Shown one piece after another: positions 23,824 through 32,380 of a stretch of 64,000 nt of DNA (position 1 is the first letter of the stretch; each line of letters begins with the position of its first letter). The notes under the pieces are model-generated. The model was not told where the DNA came from and did no database searches. It saw nothing but the letters and a program-made list of their open reading frames with translations. Position numbers and translations under genes: made by a program. The stretch covers positions 1 through 64,000 of the forward strand of contig JASCPI010000014.1 of assembly GCA_029959555.1 (NCBI GenBank), read 5' to 3'. Source of the stretch: Lysobacteraceae bacterium PS02065. Its GTDB lineage: Bacteria; Pseudomonadota; Gammaproteobacteria; Xanthomonadales; Rhodanobacteraceae.

Positions 23824-24662
23824 GGCGCGCCACATGAGGGGCGTGCGGCTTTCCCCACCCTCGCGCAACATGCGTGAAGACATGGCACCCGGCCGTCGTG
23901 TGCTACCGGGTAGCACACGCCCTTACTGAGGGGAGCACCTTGGCTGCGCGGTATCACCGCTCACACCCATATCACCTGCGACATCGTGCGTTGCCGGGCG
24001 TTGATGAAAAAGCCGTGCGAACGCGGATACACGAGAACGTTGCGCCTAAGTGCCCTCGTGGCGCGCGTGAAGACCTACCTTGCGTCAGCGTTTTTCGCCG
24101 ACCCGGCGTCTGATGCGGACCCAAGTTCGCCAGAGCTCCCTCTTGCGGCCACCAAAAAGCCTCGACGTGCGAGGCCTCCAGCGTGGCACCCCTCGACGAA
24201 CTCGCTTATTTCGCTTTCCCGTCGGGTGACGAGGACGACGACGATCGCTTGTCATCCGCGCGCAGCACGGTGCTTGCGAGCGCCTTCCGGACCGGAGCGG
24301 GCACGTGGAGCTATAGGGGCCGCTTCAGCCAGCCTGTCTGTAGCGATGCGGGAGGGCGCGCGTGGCTGATACTTTACAATTCTGGGCGTTGGGCAAACTT
24401 GGCCAACCTCATGACAGGAAGGAAGGCATTTTTGTCTTGTTTTTCAGCCAGATAAGCGTCGATCCGGCTGTTTTCTTGGTGAATCTCGGCCGTTTACCTT
24501 GTTGATTGTCAAAAGGTTCGCACAGTTGCAGCCAAAGGTTTGAGCACTTAGCGCCAACAGGCTTATGCTGTGATGGACAGACGCCAACAAGTCCGGACAG
24601 TGGTCGACGGTACGCCGAAAGGTTCGTGCAGTGATGAACAGCGCAACCTGCCCACTCCCTAT
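23824..24662. other. 840-base stretch without a supportable gene
   Basis: No frame shows a recognisable family. The stretch includes the palindrome at 23898-23918. Its right part (24380-24640) is AT-richer, with repeated cgccaaca/gtccggacagt-like words that may belong to the transposon debris which follows. Confidence 0.4.
23898..23918. repeat. 21-base perfect inverted repeat
   Basis: GTGTGCTAC-CGG-GTAGCACAC is perfect over 9+3+9 bases. It lies 75 bases after the truncated IS3 coding part. No T-run follows; a protein-binding site or recombination half-site pair is possible. Confidence 0.55.
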
Positions 24663-25087
24663 TCAGAGGGGCCCGTTGCGGCTACGACGCATCGACGGTT
24701 CCTTGGGCACGCGTCGTTCGGGCGGCGCCTTGACGCCCTTGATGGCTCCCCGGACAGTCTCCGCGAGCTCTGACAACTGCGTCTGCTGACGTTCGAGGAT
24801 GTCAGCGCGGGCCTTGTGAGCGATCGCATCGGCCTTGACCGCTACGAGCGCGGCAACGGCGTCGTCGCGTTCCTGCCGGAGGCCAGCGACGGCCCGCTCG
24901 TGCTTGCCGGCCAGCACTGACACTTCTTGCTTGGCCGCCTTCCAGTACTGCTGGATGAATCAAGAAAGCTAGTGTGCCAGCCCGACGTGGCTTCCTCGGG
25001 CATGGCTTGGCTCTCTAACCGCCCGTCGGCCCGTTCGAAACGCCGCCTGCGCACTGCATGGTGGTTGACTAGTGCGGACACGCCCAA
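24663..25087 (-). pseudogene. Coiled-coil protein remnant (KfrA/TnpT-like)
   Basis: An open frame 24959-24663 encodes FIQQYWKAAKQEVSVLAGKH, then a long Ala/Arg/Glu coiled coil (QERDDAVAALVAVKADAIAH, QQTQLSELAETVRGAIKG). A TGA at 24960-24962 breaks it from upstream sequence, which continues in a different frame (to about 25087). WKAA followed by coiled coil is typical of KfrA-type DNA-binding proteins, including TnpT, the partner of the TnpS recombinase in Tn4651-like transposons. No tnpS is seen. The assignment is tentative. Confidence 0.35.
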
Positions 25088-25256
25088 TCAGCCAGAACCT
25101 TTGACGGCGTGAAAGCTCAGAGGGACCCAGGCGCCGCGCGAGGACAGGACGGCTGGACGGCCGAAAATCATACTGCCTGTTCTTCACGTACTCCCGTCTC
25201 ATCCTGTGCGACGGCTAGGGAGGATGCTCCCGCAAAACCGTCAGGAGGAGATAGAT

Positions 25257-25400
25257 ATGTGCTGGGGCTGGATCACTATCCGGGGTCTGTGGCCCGCCGC
25301 CTTGCTCATCTTGGGGGGGACTATCAAGGTCATCTATGGACGTCAGCTTCCAAACTACCGACGCTGCTACAACTGTGGCAGACCCACCCCAGAGCATTGA
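25257..25400 (+). CDS. Small membrane protein with C-terminal CxxC
   Basis: ATG 25257 is preceded by a strong ribosome site (AGGAGGAGATAGAT). The 47-residue product is MCWGWITIRGLWPAALLILG, then a short cytosolic or periplasmic tail with a Cys-x2-Cys pair (RRCYNCGRPTPEH). One helix spans the membrane. The CxxC-Gly looks like half a zinc ribbon. The next gene begins 12 bases later, so the two form an operon. Family not recognised. Confidence 0.55.
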   Translation: MCWGWITIRGLWPAALLILGGTIKVIYGRQLPNYRRCYNCGRPTPEH

Positions 25401-25411
25401 TGGGAGGATAC

Positions 25412-25801
25412 ATGGGCACTATCAATATTTCTCGCGAAGAGAAGGACGCATTAAAAGCCATCGCCGGCATCACGCTCAGTCAACTCATCGAGCAGTGCCT
25501 TAGGGATAAGCGTGTGGACGCCTTGCGGTCGCTCAGACTGGAAAATTGTGGGCCTTACGTTTACGCAAAATTTCGTGCCTTTGGCGAAGACCTAGCCGAG
25601 TACGCCGATGCGAAGGCGGAAAAGAAGCGCGCAGAGACAGAGCGTCGGGCAAACCGGGCTGCAAGCGACCTGACTATTGATCCAGTCGGGTACAGGACAG
25701 CACTCAAGCATCAAACGAACGCGCACCTTCGAGTCGGGAGCTCCTATCCTACCCCAATAAACATCCCAAATCGCACAAGCTTCCTCAGCTACCTACGATA
25801 A
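25412..25801 (+). CDS. Hypothetical charged protein, second gene of a small operon
   Basis: ATG 25412 follows GGGAGGATAC, a strong ribosome site. The 129-residue product begins MGTINISREEKDALKAIAGI, with a helical, possibly ribbon-helix-helix-like start (ITLSQLIEQCLRDKRVDAL), then a long charged helix (EYADAKAEKKRAETERRANR) and a polar C-terminus. No family recognised. A longer upstream frame exists but overlaps the small membrane protein. Codon use is less GC-biased than the backbone. Confidence 0.55.
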   Translation: MGTINISREEKDALKAIAGITLSQLIEQCLRDKRVDALRSLRLENCGPYVYAKFRAFGEDLAEYADAKAEKKRAETERRANRAASDLTIDPVGYRTALKHQTNAHLRVGSSYPTPINIPNRTSFLSYLR

Positions 25802-25901
25802 CGCTCCCAAATCACTAATGAAGCAGTCGACGCGATGACCTATTATAAGTGATGGTCAGAATGCCGATCCAATTCATTGTTCCATCAACCAGCTGAATCA
25901 C

Positions 25902-26354
25902 TTACGAATCCAGCTCTGAAACGAATGATATAATTATATCATGCCAACTTAAATCAAACCCGTCATAAGTGAAGGTGGCGAGGCACTCGAACTGACCTTT
26001 TTTATCGAACGCCATCATTTTTTCCATGTATTTCTCGATGCTTTCGTCAGGGCATTTTATACCTGTCGTCCCGGAAAAATAAACTTTATTCGCATTTCTT
26101 GAGGCGCCCAAGAGCGTAACACTGGAGAATGTCAGCGAAAGGCCTTTGCTTTCAATATCAAAAGCTGTAAAAACGCGAGTGCCGGACACAATAGTAGTCA
26201 TGGCGCAGTCTCCATCAATGCGAGAACAACGGACCTCTATTGAATCACCACCAGCGTACGTCTTTTTTATTGATAAAGCATTTTTCTCAACAGGATAAGA
26301 TCCAAAAACTGGAACGCAGTATAAGAATGCGAAGAATGCGGTCAGGTTTCTCAT
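25902..26354 (-). CDS. Putative secreted protein of unknown function
   Basis: From the ATG at 26354 the 150-residue product has a signal peptide (MRNLTAFFAFLYCVPVFGSY), and the mature part carries four Cys (EVRCSRIDGDCAM; IKCPDES; QFECLATF), suggesting two disulfides in the periplasm. The gene is clearly AT-richer than the chromosome, with many A/T-ending codons, so it was probably acquired. An upstream in-frame ATG (26399) would add a charged stretch before the signal, so I reject it. No family recognised. Confidence 0.6.
   Translation of the reverse strand: MRNLTAFFAFLYCVPVFGSYPVEKNALSIKKTYAGGDSIEVRCSRIDGDCAMTTIVSGTRVFTAFDIESKGLSLTFSSVTLLGASRNANKVYFSGTTGIKCPDESIEKYMEKMMAFDKKGQFECLATFTYDGFDLSWHDIIISFVSELDS
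25925..25942. repeat. 18-base AT-rich palindrome inside the secreted-protein gene
   Basis: ATGATATAATTATATCAT is perfectly self-complementary. It lies within the last codons of the minus-strand gene. Confidence 0.5.
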
Positions 26355-26461
26355 TTTCTTCGGCCTCGTAACGTCATCTGCTTTCCATTTCCCACTCACA
26401 TTGTACTGCCTCTTAGCAACCTGCTCGGCGTCACGAGCACGGAGAACCCTCGACCCCTATC

Positions 26462-26664
26462 ATCCGGCGAGGATGCGTCGTGGTGTTCCTGTGCCTCGCC
26501 ACACTGTACGAAAGCTTCAGCTTGCCCACGTCCGTGCTGCTGGTCGCGCCATTGGCCGTGCTCGGTGCGGTGCTCTCCAATACCTTCTGGCATGGAGCGC
26601 GACATCTACTTCTAGGTCGCAATGTTGACGACGGTCGGCCTGACCGCGCCGATCGGTTTCTGCG
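26462..26664 (+). pseudogene. Fragment of an RND efflux pump (AcrB/MexB-like)
   Basis: The peptide [20 protein letters not shown] followed by [16 protein letters not shown] is the conserved transmembrane segment of RND inner-membrane pumps. After a frameshift the text continues DIYF[19 protein letters not shown], the counterpart of DVYFQVGLLTTIGLS, with the Gln codon changed to TAG. Everything else of the ~1040-residue pump is gone. It marks the island border with the backbone. Confidence 0.7.
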
Positions 26665-26670
26665 GCGTCC

Positions 26671-28119
26671 TCAACCGTGGGTCGTGATCCACCCCGCCGC
26701 CGCATTCATTGGCCGATCGAACCCCTCGGCAATGCCAGCAGCCGTTGCCGTCGCGCGGACATCGGGAACGATACCCGCGTCCGGCGGGCTCCCGGGCGGG
26801 AAGTAACCGATCAGCGGCAGGTCGAACTCGAGTCCGCTCGCGGGAAGTCGGACGAAGAAGAAGCAGCCGCCGTTGATGCCGCGGCGGTTGCCGCCGGTGG
26901 GTTCGCCGAACAGGCGGATGCGGCCGCTGAGTTTTGCCTTGGCGGCGAACTGGAACGTGGCCGAGCTGTTGACGGGGCCGATCAGTGCCGCGACCGGCAG
27001 GGTCAGGCGTGGTGCGATCGGCTGGATCGCGTCGTTGGCGCGTTCGCCCGCGAGGCGCAGGAAGCCGCCACCGATCGGTTCGGCGCCGACGCCGAGGGTG
27101 CGGAAGCTGTCGTCCCAGGTGTCGAGGTAGCGATCGATCGCGGCGGGTGTCTTCGTGAAGCGCACACGCCGTTCGGCGCCCTCCTCCACCAGCGGACGGT
27201 CGATGAGCCGCGCGAGGATCGGATCGCCGCAGTCCTGGCCGCCCTCGTTGTCGCGCAGGTCGATGATCAGGCCTTTCGCGCCGCCCAGGCTTGCGAGACG
27301 GTCGTCGAGCCAGCGCTGCCAGTCCCAGATGCTGTCGTAGAGCGCCCAGCCCGGCATGGTCAGCAGCGCGATGCCATCCGGGCGCATCGTCCACGTCCAC
27401 ACGGGCTGGTCGCCGCGGTAGTCGCGCGGCGTCATCTGCGCCTGGCGCGCGGCCAGATCGATCGCGGGCAGCTCGCGTGAACGCTCGCGTCCATCGGGCG
27501 TGCGCAGCGCGAGGCGATGCACGCCGCCTGCGGGAGCACCGTAGACGAGGCCGTGGAACACATCGAAGGTTTCGATCGTGTCGCCACCGGACACGCCGAG
27601 CAGCGAGACGCGCTTGGCATCGTTGTGCCCGTCGGCACGGGCGTACGGCATCAGGCTGGCGAGCATTCGCCCGGCGCGCACGCCGTTGATGGCCGTGACC
27701 TCGGTTCCCGGCGCGAGGCCGTGACCGCCCGGGTCGCCGGTCACGATCATGCGGTCGCCGATCCACCGGAAAACGAACGGAAGCCGAGTCCGGACCGCGA
27801 ACAGGTCGGCCACGACGGCCTTCTTCTGGTTGAAGAAGTTGGCGTAGCTGTGGCCGCACAGGATCGTGGCGAGGAATCGCGACAGCACGAGGTAGCGCTG
27901 CGCCGACGTCGGCGCCGCGACGAACGCGCGTTCGAGACGATCGAGGCGCGCCTCCACCTCGCGCGGGCTGGCGTAGCGGTACAGGCCGGGATGCAGCGCG
28001 AGGGCTTGTCGCAGGATCGCGATGTCGCCTTTCAGATCAGCTGCGGTGGCGGACTGTGCCGAGCAGGTGGCGTAGGCACCGAGTGCCGCGAGGGTGGCGA
28101 TGAAGCGTCGTCTGTTCAT
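26671..28119 (-). CDS. S41-family peptidase-like secreted protein
   Basis: This 482-residue protein starts [20 protein letters not shown], a signal peptide with an Arg-Arg pair (Tat-like). Residues ~105-230 include a PDZ-like region ([20 protein letters not shown]), and residues ~270-450 form the C-terminal-processing-protease (S41) domain, with [12 protein letters not shown] and the Ser nucleophile region in [14 protein letters not shown] and RLFGEPTGG. Proteases of this group cleave or process proteins in the periplasm. It is divergent from nothing close; the AraC-type gene lies 57 bases upstream on the same strand. Confidence 0.85.
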   Translation of the reverse strand: MNRRRFIATLAALGAYATCSAQSATAADLKGDIAILRQALALHPGLYRYASPREVEARLDRLERAFVAAPTSAQRYLVLSRFLATILCGHSYANFFNQKKAVVADLFAVRTRLPFVFRWIGDRMIVTGDPGGHGLAPGTEVTAINGVRAGRMLASLMPYARADGHNDAKRVSLLGVSGGDTIETFDVFHGLVYGAPAGGVHRLALRTPDGRERSRELPAIDLAARQAQMTPRDYRGDQPVWTWTMRPDGIALLTMPGWALYDSIWDWQRWLDDRLASLGGAKGLIIDLRDNEGGQDCGDPILARLIDRPLVEEGAERRVRFTKTPAAIDRYLDTWDDSFRTLGVGAEPIGGGFLRLAGERANDAIQPIAPRLTLPVAALIGPVNSSATFQFAAKAKLSGRIRLFGEPTGGNRRGINGGCFFFVRLPASGLEFDLPLIGYFPPGSPPDAGIVPDVRATATAAGIAEGFDRPMNAAAGWITTHG

Positions 28120-28176
28120 GCGGCCAGCCTAGTCGGCCGTGCGGAACGACGCGTCCCGGATCACGAAAAACGAGGA

Positions 28177-29277
28177 TTATTCAGGATGTGAGACGCGGCG
28201 ATACGCCGTCGGGCTCTGGCCGAACCGCGCCTGGAAGGCGCGGTTGAAGCTCGCCTTGGAGGCGAAGCCTGCCTCGAGGGCGAGATCGAGCACCGGCCGG
28301 CGATCACCGCCACGCAAGGCCCCCGCGACCGTCTCGCTGCGGATCGCGTTGACGAAAGCCGAGAAGCCCGTACCCAGGCCTTCGTTGAGGGCACGCGAGA
28401 GATAGCTCGTGTTGGTGCCGAGGTGGCGCGCCATCGTAGCGAGGCTGAGGTCCGGATCACGGGTCCAGCCTTCCTCCCTCACCCGCGCGGCCCATTCTTC
28501 GCCGAGCGCGGCCCAGTCGCGGGTCGGGATCGGCTCGGCGGGCGTGTCGTCGAGAGCCGGGAACGGCAGCGCGGCATGGCGCCAGCCTTCCACCGCGAGG
28601 TAGAGCGCGAACGCGGCGATGGCGAGGTACAAGCCCATCAGGTTGCGGTAGCCGAGCGGTGCGACCGCATCCCACACCGCGTAAATCGCCCAGATCGGCA
28701 GCAGCACGAGGGCGGCGCCGATGGCACGGCTGAGCCACGCTGCCGCGAAACGGGTGTCGTCGCTGCGCTGTCCGGCCAGCGATGTGCGGTAGCGCCTCAA
28801 CAATCGCAGCGAGGCCAGGCCGTACCAGGCCAGCCCTGCCACGGTGCCGATACCGGCGATGACACCATAGGTCGACATCGCACGGTCCGCCCAGGCTTCC
28901 TTGAGCGGCATCGGCAGCACGAAGCCGGCGGCGAGGAACAGGAACTGCGCGGCGGCCGGCAGCAGATGGCGCCAGGCGCGGGGCGGCCATCGCCTGTCGA
29001 CCAGCGCGCTCGCGTACAGCCACAGCAGCGGCGCCACGGCGAGCGTGATCGCGAACGGCGCGAAGGTCAGCCAGCGCCAGCGGTCGTAGAAGCCGGCGAA
29101 TCCGATGGTCCAGGGCATGAGGATGCCCGCGAGCACGAGCAGCAGAAGCGCCAGGGTCCGGTTGGCGCGCCGGTTCACGATCGGGCGCGTCAGCGCGATG
29201 GCGATCGCGAGGATCTGCACGATCGCGACCGTCAGGACCGCCGTTCGCCAGCCGAAGCTCAAGTCCATCCGTTGCAT
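28177..29277 (-). CDS. AraC-family regulator with membrane-embedded N-terminus
   Basis: The 366-residue product starts MQRMDLSFGWRTAVLTVAIV (ATG 29277; ATG 29268 is equally possible). Residues ~8-225 hold about seven membrane helices, as in the 7TM sensor-type AraC regulators. Residues ~265-366 form two helix-turn-helices (LSLATMARHLGTNTSYLSRA; VLDLALEAGFASKASFNRAF), ending in the AraC signature FGQSPTAYRR. It would sense a signal in or near the membrane and bind DNA in place. The S41 peptidase gene directly downstream is the likely partner. Confidence 0.88.
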   Translation of the reverse strand: MQRMDLSFGWRTAVLTVAIVQILAIAIALTRPIVNRRANRTLALLLLVLAGILMPWTIGFAGFYDRWRWLTFAPFAITLAVAPLLWLYASALVDRRWPPRAWRHLLPAAAQFLFLAAGFVLPMPLKEAWADRAMSTYGVIAGIGTVAGLAWYGLASLRLLRRYRTSLAGQRSDDTRFAAAWLSRAIGAALVLLPIWAIYAVWDAVAPLGYRNLMGLYLAIAAFALYLAVEGWRHAALPFPALDDTPAEPIPTRDWAALGEEWAARVREEGWTRDPDLSLATMARHLGTNTSYLSRALNEGLGTGFSAFVNAIRSETVAGALRGGDRRPVLDLALEAGFASKASFNRAFQARFGQSPTAYRRVSHPE

Positions 29278-29380
29278 CGCTCCGCATGATTCATCACGCG
29301 CGCATTCGAACAGGTTCGAGCGGCGGTCTCGCGGATACTCTATCGTCCGACGCAACCTTCGCGCACCACGGGCATCACAC

Positions 29381-30337
29381 GTGCAGGACGACCGGATCCG
29401 CCACCACGACAGGATCGTCCTCACGGGCGCGGCGGGGCTCGTCGGCCAGAACCTCGTCGTCGAGCTCGGACGGCAGGGCTACACCCAGCTCGTGGCGATC
29501 GACAAGCACGCGCGCAATCTCGACGTACTGCGCGCCCTGCATCCGGACGTCACCGCGATCGAGGCCGACCTCGCCGAGCCCGGCCCCTGGCAGGACGCGT
29601 TCGCGGGCGCCGCCTGCGTCGTGCAGCTGCACGCCCAGATCACGGGCAAGTATCCCGAGGAGTTCGTCCGCAACAACGAGCAGGCCACGCGCCGCGTGAT
29701 CGACGCGTGCCGCGTCCACGGTGTGCCCTACCTCGTGCACATCAGCTCCTCGGTCGTGAACTCGGTCGCCGACGACGACTACACGCGCACCAAGAAGACG
29801 CAGGAGACGATCGTGGTCGAAAGCGGGCTGCGCCATGGCGTGCTGCGCCCTACCCTCATGTTCGGCTGGTTCGATCCCAAGCATCTGGGCTGGCTCGCGC
29901 GCTTCATGGAGAAGGTCCCGGTGTTCCCGATCCCCGGCGATGGCCGCTACCTGCGCCAGCCGCTGTACGAACGCGACTTCTGCCGCTGCATCGTGCACTG
30001 CATGCGGACGCAACCGGAATCTGCCGTCTACGATGTCTGCGGCGACACGCCCATCGACTACGTCGACATCATCCGCACGATCAAGCGCGTGAAGGGGCTC
30101 AAGACGCCACTCGTGCACATTCCGGTCGGGCTGTTCCGCGGGCTGCTCAGGCTCTACGCGCTCTTCAGCCGCAAGCCGCCGTTCACCGCCGACCAGCTCG
30201 ATGCGCTCATGGCTGGCGACCGCTTCAGCGGCGTGGATACGCGGGAGGTGTTCGGCGTCGAACAGATGCCGTTCGAAGACGCGGTGCGCGAGAGCTACTG
30301 CGACGAGCGCTACGCCCACGTGCTGCTGGAGCGCTGA
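29381..30337 (+). CDS. NAD(P)-dependent epimerase/dehydratase family protein
   Basis: From GTG 29381 the product has 318 residues. It begins with the dinucleotide motif IVLTGAAGLVGQNLVVELG and keeps the SSSVV strand, but the catalytic Tyr-x3-Lys appears as YTRTKKTQE, so the Tyr and Lys are still present in that order. Such enzymes rework nucleotide- or lipid-linked sugars. It is the first gene of a four-gene operon, with the flavoprotein starting five bases after its stop. Confidence 0.85.
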   Translation: MQDDRIRHHDRIVLTGAAGLVGQNLVVELGRQGYTQLVAIDKHARNLDVLRALHPDVTAIEADLAEPGPWQDAFAGAACVVQLHAQITGKYPEEFVRNNEQATRRVIDACRVHGVPYLVHISSSVVNSVADDDYTRTKKTQETIVVESGLRHGVLRPTLMFGWFDPKHLGWLARFMEKVPVFPIPGDGRYLRQPLYERDFCRCIVHCMRTQPESAVYDVCGDTPIDYVDIIRTIKRVKGLKTPLVHIPVGLFRGLLRLYALFSRKPPFTADQLDALMAGDRFSGVDTREVFGVEQMPFEDAVRESYCDERYAHVLLER

Positions 30338-30341
30338 CCGC

Positions 30342-31640
30342 ATGCCCACGACGCGACGACGGTATGCGGTGCTCGGCGCAGGCCCGATGGGCTTGATGAC
30401 GGCCATCGAGCTGCTCAAGGCCGGTCACGAGGTGGACCTCTACGAGCGTGACGACCGCATAGGCGGCATGTCGGCGAGCTTCGATTTCGACGGGCTGCGC
30501 ATCGAGCGCTACTACCACTTCGTGTGCAGGACCGACGAGGCCTTGTTCGAGCTGCTCGACGAGATGGGCATCGCCGACAAACTCACATGGACCGACACGG
30601 CGATGGGCCTGTACTGCGACGGGCGCCTGTATCCGTGGGGCACGCCGGGTGCCCTGCTCCGCTTCGACAAGCTCGGCTGGATCGACAAGCTGCGCTACGT
30701 GCTCATGGTGCTCAAGACCAAGGGCACGCGCGACTGGCGTGCGCTGGATCGCCTCGAGGCCACCGCGTGGCTGAAGCGCTGGCTCGGCAAGCGGTGCTAC
30801 GAGGTGCTGTGGGAGCCGCTGTTCCGGCTCAAGTTCCATCAGCACAAGGATCGCCTCTCGGCCGCCTGGCTCGGCACGCGCATCCGTCGCATCGCGCGGT
30901 CGCGGCGCAACCCGCTGCAGGAAACCCTCGGCTTCATCGAGGGCGGATCGGAAACCCTGCTCGAGCGCATGCGTGAGGCGATCCTGTCGCGCGGTGGACG
31001 CATCCACCTGCAGGCCGGCATCGAGCGCGTCGACACGCAGGCAGGGCGCGTGAGCAGCATCCGCGTGCGTGGCGAGGACATCCCCGTCGACGGCGTCGTC
31101 ACCACCGCGCCGATCCCGTACCTGCCGCGGCTGGTTCCCGATCTTCCGGCCGACTTCGTCGCGCGCATTCGCGCGATCGAGAACATCCCCGTGGTGTGCG
31201 TGGTGCTCAAGCTCTCGCGGCAGCTGACCGGCAACTTCTGGCTCAACATCTGCGACCGCAGCATCGAGATTCCGGGCGTGGTCGAGTATTCCAACCTCAA
31301 TCCCGGCAGCGGTCCGGCCATCGTGTACGCCCCGTTCTACATGCCGAAGGACCATCCCAGGTACGCGCGAGACAATGCCGCGTTCATCGAGGAGGTCATC
31401 GGTTACCTCGGCAAGCTCAACCCTGAATTCAGGCGGGACTGGGTCCTCGCCACGCATTGCCACCGCTACGAGTATGCGCAGACGGTCTGTCCTCCCGGCT
31501 TCTACGCGATGCTTCCGCCGATGCAGACGCCGATCGGGGGCCTCTGCGTGGCCGACACGGCCTACCATTACCCCGAGGACCGCTCCATCTGCGAGAGCGT
31601 GAAGGTGGCCAAGGCCCTCGCCCGCGCCGCACTCGCCTGA
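30342..31640 (+). CDS. FAD-dependent oxidoreductase (amine oxidase/protoporphyrinogen oxidase fold)
   Basis: The 432-residue protein begins with the FAD-binding motif YAVLGAGPMGLMTAIELLKA and the following EVDLYERDDRIGGMS (GG doublet motif). The C-terminal FAD site is in GGLCVADTAYHYPEDRSI. Family members oxidise or isomerise sugars, carotenoids or amines; next to an epimerase, a methyltransferase and a glycan-type membrane protein it most likely acts on a lipid-linked or nucleotide sugar. Similar genes are common in bacterial glycan loci. Specific substrate unknown. Confidence 0.85.
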   Translation: MPTTRRRYAVLGAGPMGLMTAIELLKAGHEVDLYERDDRIGGMSASFDFDGLRIERYYHFVCRTDEALFELLDEMGIADKLTWTDTAMGLYCDGRLYPWGTPGALLRFDKLGWIDKLRYVLMVLKTKGTRDWRALDRLEATAWLKRWLGKRCYEVLWEPLFRLKFHQHKDRLSAAWLGTRIRRIARSRRNPLQETLGFIEGGSETLLERMREAILSRGGRIHLQAGIERVDTQAGRVSSIRVRGEDIPVDGVVTTAPIPYLPRLVPDLPADFVARIRAIENIPVVCVVLKLSRQLTGNFWLNICDRSIEIPGVVEYSNLNPGSGPAIVYAPFYMPKDHPRYARDNAAFIEEVIGYLGKLNPEFRRDWVLATHCHRYEYAQTVCPPGFYAMLPPMQTPIGGLCVADTAYHYPEDRSICESVKVAKALARAALA

Positions 31641-31647
31641 CACCGCC

Positions 31648-32322
31648 ATGGCCGACGACATCGAACTCGACAAGCTCTACCAGCAGCGCTTCGACGACCA
31701 CGCGCTGGCCCGCAAGCACGCCATCTGGAAGGTGCTGTGCAGGCACTACTTCCATCGCCACGTGAAGCCGACCGATACCGTCGTGGACATCGGCGCGGGC
31801 TATTGCGAGTTCATCAACAACATCCAGGCGGGGCGCAGGATCGCCGTCGACCTGAATCCCGACGTGCGCCGCTTCGCGAACGCGGATGTGCAGGTTATCC
31901 ACGCGTCGTGCACGGCCATCGGCGAGCTCGAAGACGACAGCGTGGACGTGGTGTTCATGAGCAACTTCCTCGAGCACCTCGCGAGCAAGGCGCTCATCCT
32001 CGACACGTTCCGCGAGTGCAGGCGCATCCTGCGCCGCGGCGGGCGTGTGATCGTGCTGCAGCCGAACATCCGCTTCGTCGGCGGCGCGTACTGGGACTAC
32101 TTCGACCATCACATGCCGCTGACCGAACGCAGCGTGGTCGAAGGCCTGCAACTGGCCGGCCTCGATCCGACCACGGTCATTCCGCGCTTCCTGCCGTACA
32201 CGACGAAGAGCCGGCTGCCGCAGGCGCCATGGCTGGTCGCTGCCTACCTGCGGTTCCCGCTCGCGTGGCGCGTGCTCGGCAAGCAGGCGCTCGTCGTCGC
32301 GCACAAGACCGACGTCGCGTGA
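31648..32322 (+). CDS. Class I SAM-dependent methyltransferase
   Basis: The 224-residue protein has motif I VVDIGAGYCEFINNI, the acidic residue in IAVDLNPDV, and a post-motif region VDVVFMSNFLEHL. The helix with FLEHL and RRILRRGGRVIVLQP is characteristic of the Methyltransf_11/23 group that modifies small molecules and sugars. It is seven bases after the flavoprotein stop, third in the operon. Confidence 0.88.
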   Translation: MADDIELDKLYQQRFDDHALARKHAIWKVLCRHYFHRHVKPTDTVVDIGAGYCEFINNIQAGRRIAVDLNPDVRRFANADVQVIHASCTAIGELEDDSVDVVFMSNFLEHLASKALILDTFRECRRILRRGGRVIVLQPNIRFVGGAYWDYFDHHMPLTERSVVEGLQLAGLDPTTVIPRFLPYTTKSRLPQAPWLVAAYLRFPLAWRVLGKQALVVAHKTDVA

Positions 32323-32380
32323 GCACGTGTCGTCGGTGCGCGCATCGTCGTGGCGTCGCGATGGCGGTGGCGGTGGCAGC

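Noticed and set aside
25925-25942. AT-rich palindrome as a terminator
   Set aside because: It is inside a coding frame, has no GC stem, and would form no loop.
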